Shown here in pieces: positions 23,845 to 32,296 of a DNA stretch of 64,000 nucleotides. Under the pieces are notes generated by a model. It was not told where the DNA came from. It worked only from the letters and a program-made list of their open reading frames with translations, and did not search any database. Source of the DNA: CAZKNJ01 sp964554185 (GTDB lineage Bacteria > 4484-113); contig CAZKNJ010000001.1 of NCBI GenBank assembly GCA_964554185.1, positions 1 through 64,000 of the forward strand, read 5' to 3'. The position numbers were made by a program, and so were the translations under genes. Within the stretch, counting starts at the first letter, position 1; each line of letters opens with the position of its first letter.

Positions 23845-24473
23845 AGTGCTCTGAAATCAGGATTTACCTTGGCGCCCTGGCGGATGGGGAACTCAAGGAC
23901 GGTGCGCTCCACAGCGAGGTGGAGCGGCATCTGGGCGCATGCTCCGAATGCCGCCGCGAGCTTGAGGTGCAACGCGGTATGAAAACTCTGCTGGCGCGGC
24001 TGGAGCCGGAAGTGACCAACGCCGTGATGGCCACCCGCGTCATGCAGGCGGTCAAGGACGGCGGGCGCAGGCGTGTGGCGCTAGTATTCCGACCGGCGTA
24101 TGCGGTCGCGGCCGCAGTACTCCTCGTCATGTTGGCCGCGGGTTTGTATGCGATTCAGCCACCGCCAACGGCCATGCAGCAAGCCGAGCAGGCGGGGCTG
24201 TATAAGGAGTTGCCTACGGTGAGCGCTTCAAGCTATGCCGGTAGTATCCTGCCGTACCGGACTGGCGGCGCGACCTTCAGCAATGTATCCGAGTTCGTGG
24301 CCGCCAGCCACGAGGAGGCGCGCGAAGTGCTTCAAGCTGAGGAAGGCTGGAGCCCGCTGCTGCAGGAGATCGCCGACAGCGTGAGCGCCGCTGAGGGTGA
24401 AGGCCTGTACAAGGAGCTTCCCGGAGATGATGCCTCCAAGGAGGGCGACAACGGCGGCAAAGAAAGCCGGTGA
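23841..24473 (+). CDS. Zinc-finger anti-sigma factor (membrane-spanning)
   Basis: A 210-residue partner of the ECF sigma factor. The N-terminus has the zf-HC2/ZAS zinc-binding motif (Cys3, then HLGACSEC, an H-x3-C-x2-C) that holds the sigma factor. One membrane helix follows at about residues 80-104 (YAVAAAVLLVMLAAGLYAI), with a periplasmic tail of about 100 residues that contains two GLYKELP repeats (about 117-123 and 190-196). Signal-dependent cleavage or release would free the sigma factor. The start overlaps the sigma gene by 4 bases. Confidence 0.92.
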   Translation: MKCSEIRIYLGALADGELKDGALHSEVERHLGACSECRRELEVQRGMKTLLARLEPEVTNAVMATRVMQAVKDGGRRRVALVFRPAYAVAAAVLLVMLAAGLYAIQPPPTAMQQAEQAGLYKELPTVSASSYAGSILPYRTGGATFSNVSEFVAASHEEAREVLQAEEGWSPLLQEIADSVSAAEGEGLYKELPGDDASKEGDNGGKESR

Positions 24474-24502
24474 CGCGCCGGTGACCGCGCTGCAGGATTG
24501 AT

Positions 24503-25669
24503 GTGACTACACCCCGGTGGACAACCAGCATTTTCGCCCTGTGGCTGGGACTGGCGCTGCTCGCAGCGCTGCCGCTAATGGCCTCAGCCGAGACGCAACA
24601 AGAGATCGCGAGCAGGATATTGCAGGCGCTGCACGAGCTGAGTTTTACCGCCAATCTGGTTCTAACCACCACCGAGGAAGGGGAGACGGTTCTGGCCGGC
24701 AAGCTTTACCGCATGCCACCGGACCGCTTCCGGCTGGAGCGGTGGGATGAGAGAGGTCTGTCTGATTACCTGCTGGAGGATCCGCACCTGAGCATTCGCG
24801 TTTTTCCGCGGGAGCGGAGAGCCTACGCCATGCGTCGCCACCAGCTCACGCCGGTGTTTGGAATGATGGGCATGTTCACCGAGGGGGCAATCCGCCAGGG
24901 CAAGGCAGACATGCAGGAGGCGGTCGTGGGTGGCGCGAAGGTGTATATCTTCAGCTCTGGCCAGCCCGGAAGCCGCGTGAAGTTCGTGGTGGGCGCATCC
25001 GACTACTTGCCCCGGGAACTCGTACTTGGTTTTGACAAGCAGACTGAGGCCGTGGTGCTGAAGCTGGCGAGTGTTGAGGTGGCCAAGAAGTCACTCTCGC
25101 CGGACCTGTTTGTGGTCCCGGAAGACTACTCCATCGTCGGTTTCCCCAAAGGCATGGGCGAAAGGGAGAGAGTGCGCTTGCGCCTGTTCCAGGAGCGCAT
25201 CCGCGAACGGATGGGCGCTGGCCGTGGCCCGATGGCCGAACAGATGGCTCCACCGCCAGCCGCGGGCAAGCAGTCCGCTGCTGACCGTGGCAACTTGGAT
25301 GAAGAATACTTGCCAGCACTTCCTTCCTATCTGCCGAAGGGCTTCGGCGTTTACTCGGTTACTCCGCTTTACTTCACGGACAACCTCATCTTCCATGTGG
25401 AGATAATTAACCCGTCGCACTCCCAGTTGATATCGCTTTTTGAGACGCAGAACGAGAAGTTTGGCAATGAGCTGAAGAACAGCTCGTTCGCCCGCGAGCG
25501 CCACGTACTTTTCGGCGAGCACGAGGAGAGCGGCTTGTTTGTGCTGCTCATGTCTGAAGACGTGGCCGCAGAGGAGCTGCGCCGCGTGCTCGAATCGTTG
25601 GAGGATCAGCCGGAGTTGTCAGCCAAGCTGATAGATGAGGCTCTGCAACGGCTGCTGGGTAGCTCATAG
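24503..25669 (+). CDS. Exported LolA/RseB-like protein of the sigma operon
   Basis: The 388-residue protein has a signal peptide (to about residue 29), then a LolA/RseB-like fold of about 180 residues (ILQALHELSFTANLVLTT..., YRMPPDRFRLERW, LFVVPEDYSIVGFPKGM) and a C-terminal region resembling the MucB/RseB C-terminal domain (YLPKGFGVYSVTPLYF, then a region with VLFGEHEESGLFVLLM). RseB-type proteins bind the periplasmic part of an anti-sigma factor and keep it from being cleaved until lipoproteins or LPS accumulate. Position after sigma and anti-sigma genes fits. The start is GTG 24503; the ATG two bases earlier is out of frame. Confidence 0.8.
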   Translation: MTTPRWTTSIFALWLGLALLAALPLMASAETQQEIASRILQALHELSFTANLVLTTTEEGETVLAGKLYRMPPDRFRLERWDERGLSDYLLEDPHLSIRVFPRERRAYAMRRHQLTPVFGMMGMFTEGAIRQGKADMQEAVVGGAKVYIFSSGQPGSRVKFVVGASDYLPRELVLGFDKQTEAVVLKLASVEVAKKSLSPDLFVVPEDYSIVGFPKGMGERERVRLRLFQERIRERMGAGRGPMAEQMAPPPAAGKQSAADRGNLDEEYLPALPSYLPKGFGVYSVTPLYFTDNLIFHVEIINPSHSQLISLFETQNEKFGNELKNSSFARERHVLFGEHEESGLFVLLMSEDVAAEELRRVLESLEDQPELSAKLIDEALQRLLGSS

Positions 25670-25692
25670 CCGCCGGGACGCTGCCTGTAGGC

Positions 25693-25706
25693 TATAATCG
25701 CATTCG
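25693..25706 (+). promoter_or_regulatory. Abutting -10 of the Ser/Thr kinase gene
   Basis: TATAAT (25693-25698) followed by CGCATTCG and the GTG start at 25707: 8 bases between -10 and start codon. The TATAATCGC core is shared with the promoters of mqnD, waaA and kdsD. No TG extension or -35 is obvious. Confidence 0.55.
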
Positions 25707-26840
25707 GTGGCGGAACGCATCGCACACTACGAAATCGTGGATGTTATCGGGCAGGGCTCGATGGGCAAGGTTTACCGCGCGCGTGACGAGCGGACGGGCG
25801 GCTTGATTGCTCTGAAGGTCTTCTTCCCCGATACGACCTTGGACGAACAGCAGCAGGGGGATCTCCTAGCGCGCTTTCAGAAGGAAGCATCCGCGCTCAC
25901 GACGATAACCCACGAGAATGTGGTAGCTATCCAAGAAGTGGGCAGCTTTGTAGGCCAGGAGTACATCGCGATGGAGTTCTTAGACGGCCCGAACCTCAAG
26001 GACTTGCTGGCGATGGGCGTCACCTTCAGCTTGGAAGATGCGATTGACATCGGAGTGCAGGTACTTGCGGGCCTGGACGCCTGCCACCGCGGGGGGGTTA
26101 TCCACCGCGACATCAAACCCGCGAATATCGTGAAGTTGCCCAACGGCGTGGTGAAGCTTGCAGACTTCGGCATCGCCCGCATCCTCACCGACGCGACCAT
26201 CAGCCGCACGGGCACTGTGGTGGGCACGCCCAATTACATGTCGCCGGAGCAGGTGAAAGGCGACGAAGTGACGCCACGGTCGGACCTGTTCTCGCTGGGG
26301 GTTGTGCTTTATGAGCTGCTCACCCGGCACAAGCCCTTTGACGGCGAGAACATCACCGCGATTATGTACAACGTGGTCAACCTCACGCCGCCGCCGCTAT
26401 CCTTCTATGTGGAAGATGTGCCGGAAGCGATGGAACAGGTGGTTGAGCGCGCGATAAGCAAGAACCCGGAAGAGCGGTACGCCAGCGCGCGGGAGTTCCA
26501 GCGCGACCTGTTAGCGGTGGACGCGCGCGTGCCCATAGCGCCTGCGGCGGGAGATAAGCCCAACGGCGTGGATGCCTCCGCAGTGAAGCGGAATGCGGGG
26601 AAAGCCGCCAACGGGTCGGTGACTTACTGCGTGGACTGTGGTACGGCCAACCACTCAAAGAGCATAATCTGCTCGCGCTGCCACCGCCCGCTGCTTAAGC
26701 GCGACATGGCTGTGAGCTTCGCCGAGCGGGTGTACCAGATCGCGCCGGAGGCGCGCTACGACCGGATGCTCACGGTGGTGTTGAACACAGTGTTGGCGGT
26801 CATCATCTTTGTGCTGCTCTACTTGTTCTTCCGGGGCTAG
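25707..26840 (+). CDS. Hanks-type Ser/Thr protein kinase with zinc ribbon and C-terminal anchor
   Basis: The 377 residues hold a full kinase domain (about 8-270): glycine loop GQGSMGKVYRA, ATP-binding Lys in IALKVF, catalytic HRDIKPANI, metal-binding DFGIA, activation segment GTVVGTPNYMSPEQVKG, and PRSDLFSLGVVLYELLT. After a linker comes a four-Cys zinc ribbon (CVDCG...CSRCH, about 310-332) and a terminal membrane helix (about 352-374). There is no extracellular sensor domain, so the input is likely cytoplasmic. It follows the sigma operon and converges on the response-regulator gene with a 4-base overlap. The kinase-like phosphosite repeats in the VWA protein (18633-20029) make that a candidate substrate. 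Confidence 0.95.
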   Translation: MAERIAHYEIVDVIGQGSMGKVYRARDERTGGLIALKVFFPDTTLDEQQQGDLLARFQKEASALTTITHENVVAIQEVGSFVGQEYIAMEFLDGPNLKDLLAMGVTFSLEDAIDIGVQVLAGLDACHRGGVIHRDIKPANIVKLPNGVVKLADFGIARILTDATISRTGTVVGTPNYMSPEQVKGDEVTPRSDLFSLGVVLYELLTRHKPFDGENITAIMYNVVNLTPPPLSFYVEDVPEAMEQVVERAISKNPEERYASAREFQRDLLAVDARVPIAPAAGDKPNGVDASAVKRNAGKAANGSVTYCVDCGTANHSKSIICSRCHRPLLKRDMAVSFAERVYQIAPEARYDRMLTVVLNTVLAVIIFVLLYLFFRG

Positions 26841-27823
26841 GCTGGCGGGGAAGGCGCTTCCGTCACCGGCTGGGAATCGGCGATCGTGTCAAGTCCTTCA
26901 ACATCGGTGCGCGGCCGGTACTTCAGGAAGCGGATCATGTTGCCCCGGTCGTTGAACGAGACTTCGTCCATCAGGCTCTTAATAAGGAACAAGCCCCTGC
27001 CGTAAGTTTTCATAAACGCTTCCGGGTCAAGATCCTCGTCAAACCGGCTGTGGTCAAAGCCGGCGCCGTCATCCAGCACCCGCACTTCCGATCGGATGGG
27101 GTCAATGGAGACGAATACCGTGATGGATTTGCCGCGGTTGCGCGGTTCTTCCATGTGCTCCAGCAAATACTTGCGGTATTCGTTGTGCCCGAGCATCAAA
27201 CACTTGGCTTTGTCCTCTTTGTCAACCGCGAGGTTGCCGTGCTCAAAGCCGTTCAAGAGCGCTTCGTAGAGTGCGACCTTTATATCGTTAAGGCGGCTGC
27301 TGTCCATTTCCCAGCAGTCACGCACGGTGGCGAACACGTAGTTGATGACCTTTGACAGGTAGATGTAGTTGTTCGGGATGCGGATGGTGAAGCTCTGGCT
27401 GCGAATGAACGGCACGACTTCCTGTACGTCTGCCGTTTCCTGGTGGACTGCAAAGATGTTCTCAATCAGCGAGATTATCTGATTGATGTCAAAGGGCTTC
27501 TTGATGAAGCTCTTTGCCCCCAGGCGGATAGCAGCAATGGCGTCTTCCATCGTTCCGTAGCCGGTAAGGATAATCACCGGTACGGATACGCGTCGCTTGC
27601 GAATCTCACTCAGAAGTTCAATCCCGCTCATCTCGGGCATCTTGATGTCGGTAACCACGAGGTCAGGCATCGCCCGGTCGATTTCCGTGAGCGCATCCTT
27701 CCCGTTGTTCGCTTGTGAGACCTCGTAGCCCAGGGACTTGCTGATCTTGCTGGCGATAACCTCGCGGATGATATCCTCATCATCCACGACCAGTATCCGC
27801 TTGGGCAGAAGCGCGAACTCCAT
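26837..27823 (-). CDS. Response regulator fused to RsbW-type anti-sigma ATPase
   Basis: Residues 1-120 form a receiver domain (ILVVDDED, phospho-acceptor Asp in VVTDIKMPEMSG, conserved Thr in ILTGYG, Lys in FIKKPFD). Residues about 165-300 form a HATPase_c of the anti-sigma kinase/RsbW type: N box VALYEALLNGFEHGN, G1 box LDDGAGFD, G2 box YGRGLFLIKSLMDEV. No histidine phosphotransfer domain is seen. Such fusions let a two-component signal control partner switching of a sigma factor antagonist. The start ATG lies 9 bases after TACTAT on this strand. It is divergent from the phage-like cluster. Confidence 0.92.
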   Translation of the reverse strand: MEFALLPKRILVVDDEDIIREVIASKISKSLGYEVSQANNGKDALTEIDRAMPDLVVTDIKMPEMSGIELLSEIRKRRVSVPVIILTGYGTMEDAIAAIRLGAKSFIKKPFDINQIISLIENIFAVHQETADVQEVVPFIRSQSFTIRIPNNYIYLSKVINYVFATVRDCWEMDSSRLNDIKVALYEALLNGFEHGNLAVDKEDKAKCLMLGHNEYRKYLLEHMEEPRNRGKSITVFVSIDPIRSEVRVLDDGAGFDHSRFDEDLDPEAFMKTYGRGLFLIKSLMDEVSFNDRGNMIRFLKYRPRTDVEGLDTIADSQPVTEAPSPPA

Positions 27824-28014
27824 TAGGCTTCCATAGTACTAAGCAGCCGCCGGATAGTCAAATGGCGCGCTGGTGGCTTTTCCGCCACCGCACGAGCTTT
27901 CCGATGGAAAAAAGCGAAATAGGTTGCTGGTGGCTGCTAATATCTTGTCGGAAATGTGCTATAATGTAAAGTGCGCTGGCCAAAACATAACAGCCGGGAG
28001 GAAGAACACGGAGA
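27824..28014 (+). promoter_or_regulatory. Promoter region of the phage-like head-tail cluster
   Basis: An extended -10 TGC-TATAAT lies at 27960-27965, of the same type as at host genes, followed by a leader of some 45 bases with Shine-Dalgarno GGGAGGAAG before ATG 28015. Upstream are GGTGGC-TTTTCC-GCCACC (27872-27889), TTTCC-GAT-GGAAA (about 27898-27910) and another GGTGGC at about 27929, which could bind a regulator. The region also serves as the divergent start of the response-regulator gene. It contains no att site or repressor gene. Confidence 0.6.
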
Positions 28015-29391
28015 ATGGCGCTGCTCGCTTGGCGGAAAACTAGAGAAGTTGACACCACTCATCGCCTCAGCTCATATCTTGATACGCCGTTGGCGCAAGA
28101 GAAGCGCCAGCTTCGGCTGGAGAAGCTGCGCTTCCTTGCAGCGTACTACACCGGGAGCATCTACCGACAGAGCTCTCTCTGGAGCCGCCGGAACCAGTAC
28201 TCCCCGTCTGTAACCGTCCCCAGCATCTACGTCAACTATGCCCGCATGCTCATCGACCGGCTGACGTCGTTCAGCTTTGACCGCGTACGGGGTGTTGCTC
28301 TCACGCCGGGGACCGAGCCTGTCACCGCGCAGGATACCGCAACCGATGCGGAGAAGCTCCTCGCGGGCTTCCTCTCCCATTCGCGGATCATCCCCAGGCT
28401 CACAGCGATCGCCCGCGAGGCCCTGCTGTTCGGCGACGTACTACTGAAGCTGCACTACTCGCCCGGCGCGGAAATGCCGCTTGCTCTTGGCGTCGTGCCG
28501 GCGGAGGAGTTCGACTATTGCCATGAGCCCGACGACGTGCGGTCGGTTCGGTTTTGCCGGCAGGAATTTGAGTTCACCGGCGACGCAGGTGAGCGGCTCA
28601 TGCGCCGGGAGGAGCTCTGGCGCGACTGCATAAAGCTCTATGAAGACGAGCTGATAGCGGGAGCTTCGCCGCGCATCGGTATGTTTGGCCTGGGCAGCAG
28701 GACCCAACGCCCCCGTTTCGCGTTCGAGCCGGCGGGGGAGATACCGCATCCGTTCGGGCGGATACCGGCGGTACATGTGATGAACCGGCCGCGCCTCGGC
28801 GAGAAGTACGGCCACAGCGAGTTGGAGGACCTGACACGCATCCTGGATGACGTCAATTGGAAGCTTTCCCAGCGCTCGCGCAACATCTCGCGCACGATGA
28901 ACGCCATCATAAAGAACATCAACGGGCGACTTGTGCACGACCAGCTGGACGACACGCAGATTGTGAGCGTCATCGGTGAGAACGCGCAGCTTGACTACTT
29001 GGTCAATGACAGCGACCTGGCGCCCGTGCAATCGCACATTGAAGAGCTCAAGCGGGCGTTGACGGACCTGACCGGCGTTGTGATGCTGAACGCCGACAAA
29101 GTAAGCGGCATCGGCGCGATGTCGGGATTCGCGTTGTCCATCCTCTACGAGCCGCTGCTTAATGCAGCGCGCGCCAAGCGCCGGGAGATCGGGGGGAAGG
29201 TTGAGGAATTCTTGAAGCTAACACTTGAGGCGGGCGCACGGCTGGGGTTGGTGCCGGAAAGAGAAGCGGCTGATGCCGACCCGCGCCTGATCTATGCCCC
29301 CGACCTTCACTTCACCGAGCAGGAGAAGTTTACCCGCCTGCGCCGTGAGTTGCTGGCGGCAGAGCACGGAGTCTCTAATTCGGACCAATAG
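28015..29391 (+). CDS. Phage portal protein (SPP1 gp6-like)
   Basis: The portal is a dodecameric ring through which DNA enters and leaves the head. The 458 residues begin with YLDTPLAQEKRQLRLEKLRF and YYTGSIY, then VPSIYVNYARMLIDRLTSF, the typical opening of SPP1-type portals. Other portal elements are GDVLLKL, PAVHVMNRP, GHSELEDLTRILDDVNW and a long helical C-terminal region (LTGVVMLNADKVSGIGAMSGFALS). It is the first gene of the cluster. A terminase gene would normally precede it; here the neighbour upstream is a host response regulator in the opposite orientation. Confidence 0.85.
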   Translation: MALLAWRKTREVDTTHRLSSYLDTPLAQEKRQLRLEKLRFLAAYYTGSIYRQSSLWSRRNQYSPSVTVPSIYVNYARMLIDRLTSFSFDRVRGVALTPGTEPVTAQDTATDAEKLLAGFLSHSRIIPRLTAIAREALLFGDVLLKLHYSPGAEMPLALGVVPAEEFDYCHEPDDVRSVRFCRQEFEFTGDAGERLMRREELWRDCIKLYEDELIAGASPRIGMFGLGSRTQRPRFAFEPAGEIPHPFGRIPAVHVMNRPRLGEKYGHSELEDLTRILDDVNWKLSQRSRNISRTMNAIIKNINGRLVHDQLDDTQIVSVIGENAQLDYLVNDSDLAPVQSHIEELKRALTDLTGVVMLNADKVSGIGAMSGFALSILYEPLLNAARAKRREIGGKVEEFLKLTLEAGARLGLVPEREAADADPRLIYAPDLHFTEQEKFTRLRRELLAAEHGVSNSDQ

Positions 29392-29400
29392 GAGAGGCAA

Positions 29401-29676
29401 ATGGAAGACATAATTGAAACCGCTGATCAGACCCACGAAAAAGAATGCAATGCGCCGGAAGCCCAGGCGGACGGCAAGCCCGCCGCACCGGTGGATTCTG
29501 AGCCTACGGGCGACGAAGAACGCATCGCGCATCTAGTACGCACCGAAGTTGAGAAGTGCCTGGCGCAGATGTTCCCCGCCGCCCGCGAAGCTCCTAGAAA
29601 AGGAGCAGAAGAAAGCTCACTGAACTCCCGCGAGTTTCTGCGCCTGGGCTATGGCGCACAAGCACCACAGAACTAG
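29401..29676 (+). CDS. Small acidic phage protein, scaffold-like
   Basis: A 91-residue, Glu-rich protein with a predicted helix at about residues 38-56 (DEERIAHLVRTEVEKCLAQMF). I recognise no family. Small acidic proteins between portal and major capsid genes are often scaffolds that direct capsid assembly and are then expelled, and no capsid protease is seen here, so a scaffold role is inferred from place and composition only. The start follows a GGAGAGG Shine-Dalgarno. Confidence 0.55.
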   Translation: MEDIIETADQTHEKECNAPEAQADGKPAAPVDSEPTGDEERIAHLVRTEVEKCLAQMFPAAREAPRKGAEESSLNSREFLRLGYGAQAPQN

Positions 29677-29690
29677 AAGGAGACTAACGA

Positions 29691-30602
29691 ATGGCACTTA
29701 CACTGGCTGAAGCAGCCAAACTTGAGACCGACTACCTTCGCCGAGGTGTAATTGAGACCTTCGGCGAGTTTTCGCCGGTGCTGCAGGACCTGCCTTTCAC
29801 TGAGGTTCAGGGCAACTCATACAAGTACAACCTTGAGGAGACCCTGCCTGATGTGGAGTTTCGCGCAGTAAACACGGCCTACACCGAAAGCACCGGCACC
29901 GTGACCAACGAAAGCGAGTCGCTCGTGATCTTTGGAGGAGTGGTTGACGTAGACCGCTACCTCCAGCAGGTGCGCGGCTCGGTCAATGACCAGCGCGCGC
30001 TGCAAACGCGGCTCAAGGTCAAGTCCCTCGCACTGGCGTTCACCCGCGCCTTTTTTGAAGGTGATTCCGCGGTGGATCCCAATTCCTTCGACGGCCTGCA
30101 GAAGCGTCTGACCGGCGGCCAGGTCATCACCGCGGATGCCGGCGCCGGCAACGGCGATGTGCTCTCGCTGGAGTACATTGACGACCTCATTGACGCTGTC
30201 TGGGGCAGCCCGGACGTGCTGTACATGAACAAGGCCAACCGCCGGAAACTGGTGCAGCTCGGCCGCGAAACCGAGCTGGTAACGGTGGAGATGGACCGCG
30301 CCGGCAAAGTCCACACCTACTATGACGGCATCCCCGTCAAGGTCGTGGACAAGGACAACGCCAACGAGGAGATCCTCGGCTTTGACGAGACCGTGGGTAC
30401 GGAAGATGAGTGCTCCAGCATCTACGCCGTGCGGTTCGGCGCCGAGGAGTTCGTCTGCGGCCTGACCAACGGCAGCATCCAGGTGGAAGACCTGGGCCTG
30501 GTTGCCAACCCGCCTGTGTACCGCACGCTCATCGAGTGGTACGTCGGGCTCGGCGTGTTCAATCCCCGGTCGGCTGCCCGCCTGAAGGGCATCCACCAGT
30601 AA
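29691..30602 (+). CDS. Major capsid protein
   Basis: A 303-residue phage coat protein, expected to have the HK97 fold. Typical elements are LTLAEAAKLETDYLRRGVI at the N-terminus, SPVLQDLPF, the NSYKYNLEETLPDVEFRAVN stretch, the helical LALAFTRAFFEGDSAVDPNSFDGLQKRL and the domain near YMNKANRRKLVQLGRE. The N-terminus is already that of mature subunits, so no delta domain or prohead protease is needed. A GGAGACTAACG Shine-Dalgarno precedes the ATG. It would assemble into the icosahedral head. Confidence 0.82.
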   Translation: MALTLAEAAKLETDYLRRGVIETFGEFSPVLQDLPFTEVQGNSYKYNLEETLPDVEFRAVNTAYTESTGTVTNESESLVIFGGVVDVDRYLQQVRGSVNDQRALQTRLKVKSLALAFTRAFFEGDSAVDPNSFDGLQKRLTGGQVITADAGAGNGDVLSLEYIDDLIDAVWGSPDVLYMNKANRRKLVQLGRETELVTVEMDRAGKVHTYYDGIPVKVVDKDNANEEILGFDETVGTEDECSSIYAVRFGAEEFVCGLTNGSIQVEDLGLVANPPVYRTLIEWYVGLGVFNPRSAARLKGIHQ

Positions 30603-30609
30603 CCACCCC

Positions 30610-30858
30610 ATGGATACGAAGCGTCTCTGCGGCTATCTACGCCTGGCGTGCGACGTGCTGGAGAAGGACTTCTCGCAGCACGAACCATCCTCTCCCAGCG
30701 GCGAGCTGTTTGAAGTAACGCTCGCCAACCGCCATTACACCGGCCCGCTGCTGGGCTGTTGGTTTGAGCGGGGGAAGGCTGAGATGGGCGCGGTGGCCGT
30801 GGAGCGCTTCATCCGTGCTGGATATGCGGCCACACGGATTGATCCCGGTTCATTCTGA
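30610..30858 (+). CDS. Small phage-cluster protein of unknown function
   Basis: An 82-residue protein, mixed alpha-beta, that I do not recognise. It contains FEVTLANRHYTGPLLGCWFERGKAEMGAVAVE and sits between the capsid gene (7 bases earlier) and the connector genes (9 bases later) in the same frame direction, so it is part of the head operon. Head decoration or head-tail joining are open options. Confidence 0.5.
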   Translation: MDTKRLCGYLRLACDVLEKDFSQHEPSSPSGELFEVTLANRHYTGPLLGCWFERGKAEMGAVAVERFIRAGYAATRIDPGSF

Positions 30859-30867
30859 GTACGAAAC

Positions 30868-31455
30868 ATGAAGACGAACACCGATTACATCCGCTCGTTT
30901 CTGGGCGATCGCGAAGAGGAAACACCGCTCTTCAGTGATGCAGAGATCAGCGCGCTGCTGCTCAAGCACCTACACCGCAGGATTACGCCGAGACTCTCAG
31001 GCCATTTAGCGGCGCGTGGCGTTGACTGCACCGAGGTGGACAACGCCGGGCTGCTGCGCATCACGCTGCGGTCGCTGGCGAATATGCCCGGCGCGTATGA
31101 CTCGGGCGTGGGCCACTGGCTGGAGAGCAGCTGCGCCTTCCGCCTTGACGGGACCCCTTACGAACCGGTGGCGGGCGACGATATTGACTACGTTTCCGGC
31201 ACCGTCACACTGGAGACTCCGCCCGCTGAGGGCGCACGATTAACGGTTGACACCTATTTGGTGGACATCAAGGTCGTGCTCACCGAGCTTCTGCAGATTC
31301 TGCGGTCGTCCCGCGCCAGGCTGGCGCTGAAAGCAAATCTCTCCGGCGTGAGCATTGACCTCACCGAGGTCAGCCGCCGCCTCAAGAGTGAGATAGAAGA
31401 GCTTGGCTCTGGCTATGAAATGCCCCATCCCGCCCAGGAGGACTACCCACACTGA
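30868..31455 (+). CDS. Head-tail adaptor candidate
   Basis: A 195-residue protein with an N-terminal helical region (YIRSFLGDREEETPLFSDAEISALLLKHL), typical of head-tail adaptors of the gp15/gp6 connector family, then a beta-rich part and a C-terminal helix. Position right after the capsid operon and before two more connector-size genes fits an adaptor that stacks on the portal. The sequence match is weak, so the role is inferred from gene order. The stop overlaps the next ATG by 1 base. Confidence 0.55.
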   Translation: MKTNTDYIRSFLGDREEETPLFSDAEISALLLKHLHRRITPRLSGHLAARGVDCTEVDNAGLLRITLRSLANMPGAYDSGVGHWLESSCAFRLDGTPYEPVAGDDIDYVSGTVTLETPPAEGARLTVDTYLVDIKVVLTELLQILRSSRARLALKANLSGVSIDLTEVSRRLKSEIEELGSGYEMPHPAQEDYPH

Positions 31456-31850
31456 TGAGCGGCACGGAACTAGCAAGGGCGTTTCGGGAGCTAGTGGCGC
31501 ACCTCGGCGGCAGCGTGGTTGATGTGTACCTTCGTATCTATGAGTATACACCGGGCGAGTCTGAGGCCGGCGCGCCGCCGCAAGGAACCTACACTGACAC
31601 CAAGATTGAGCCAAGGCCGATCGTGCTTGACCTGGACGCCAAGGGTGGTGAAGGCCTGCGCGAAGATGTCGCCGGCCATCGCGACGTGCACGGCATGAAG
31701 CGAATCATCATGCCTGCGAACGTGGAGGTTCAGGGCGGTGGCAGGCTGTGGTTTGACGGCTCGGAGTGGGAAGTAATGAAGGTGCGGGCACCCGTGCTGT
31801 ACGGACAGGTGATGCTGAAGCTGGTCTTGGCGCGGAGGCTGGTTGGATGA
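31455..31850 (+). CDS. Head-closure (stopper) protein candidate
   Basis: A 131-residue protein with a beta-rich pattern (IEPRPIVLDLDAKGG, GRLWFDGSEWEVMKVRAPVLYGQVMLKLVLAR). The GxxxW-x-V-strand-strand layout resembles phage head-closure proteins (SPP1 gp16-like), which plug the portal until the tail attaches. It lies exactly where the stopper gene should be. The start overlaps the previous stop (31455) and the stop overlaps the next ATG at 31847, which suggests coupled translation of the connector genes. Confidence 0.55.
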   Translation: MSGTELARAFRELVAHLGGSVVDVYLRIYEYTPGESEAGAPPQGTYTDTKIEPRPIVLDLDAKGGEGLREDVAGHRDVHGMKRIIMPANVEVQGGGRLWFDGSEWEVMKVRAPVLYGQVMLKLVLARRLVG

Positions 31851-32287
31851 TACTGCACACAATCTACAGCGTGAATCTCTGGCTCGGCGCGCAACTCAGC
31901 ACGTCTGCGCCGGTTGCCTTCACCGAACACGATGAACTGCGGCTTCCCGGCTACCGCGTGGAGTGGGGCAGCGAGCGCGAAGCGCGGGTAAGCCCCCGTG
32001 GAGTGCTGAGCGGGGCGCGTTTCACCGTCTACTGCGTGGCGAGCCGTTCGGAAGCCCATGTATCGCGCAGGCTGGCAACCGTGCTCGTCAGCGTGCTTCG
32101 GCGTGCAGAGAGAAACGGGTTCACCATTCCGCGTTACCGCTACCCCCGCCAGGAAACCGACGAGCCGGTGGACCATATCGCCGTAAGGGATGTGAGCGAC
32201 CGGCCGGTGCACCTGCCGGATCACCCGGAGCTGGCGGTGCACGCTGTGCAAGCGACGGCCATCACTCTCAACCCGCCGGTGAGATAA
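31847..32287 (+). CDS. Tail-completion (terminator) protein candidate
   Basis: A 146-residue protein, beta-rich with a helical segment (SEAHVSRRLATVLVSVLRRAE) in the middle, the size and layout of tail-terminator proteins that cap the tail tube (gp17-like). I infer this from position between the stopper and tail tube genes. The ATG at 31847 overlaps the preceding TGA (ATGA), which fixes the start; an extended frame from 31766 runs inside the preceding gene. Confidence 0.5.
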   Translation: MILHTIYSVNLWLGAQLSTSAPVAFTEHDELRLPGYRVEWGSEREARVSPRGVLSGARFTVYCVASRSEAHVSRRLATVLVSVLRRAERNGFTIPRYRYPRQETDEPVDHIAVRDVSDRPVHLPDHPELAVHAVQATAITLNPPVR

Positions 32288-32296
32288 GGAGTTACG

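Noticed and set aside
26098..26107. DnaA-box-like TTATCCACC
   Set aside because: It lies inside the kinase catalytic loop codons (VIHRDIK) and is a single mismatched copy with no cluster, so it is explained by coding sequence.
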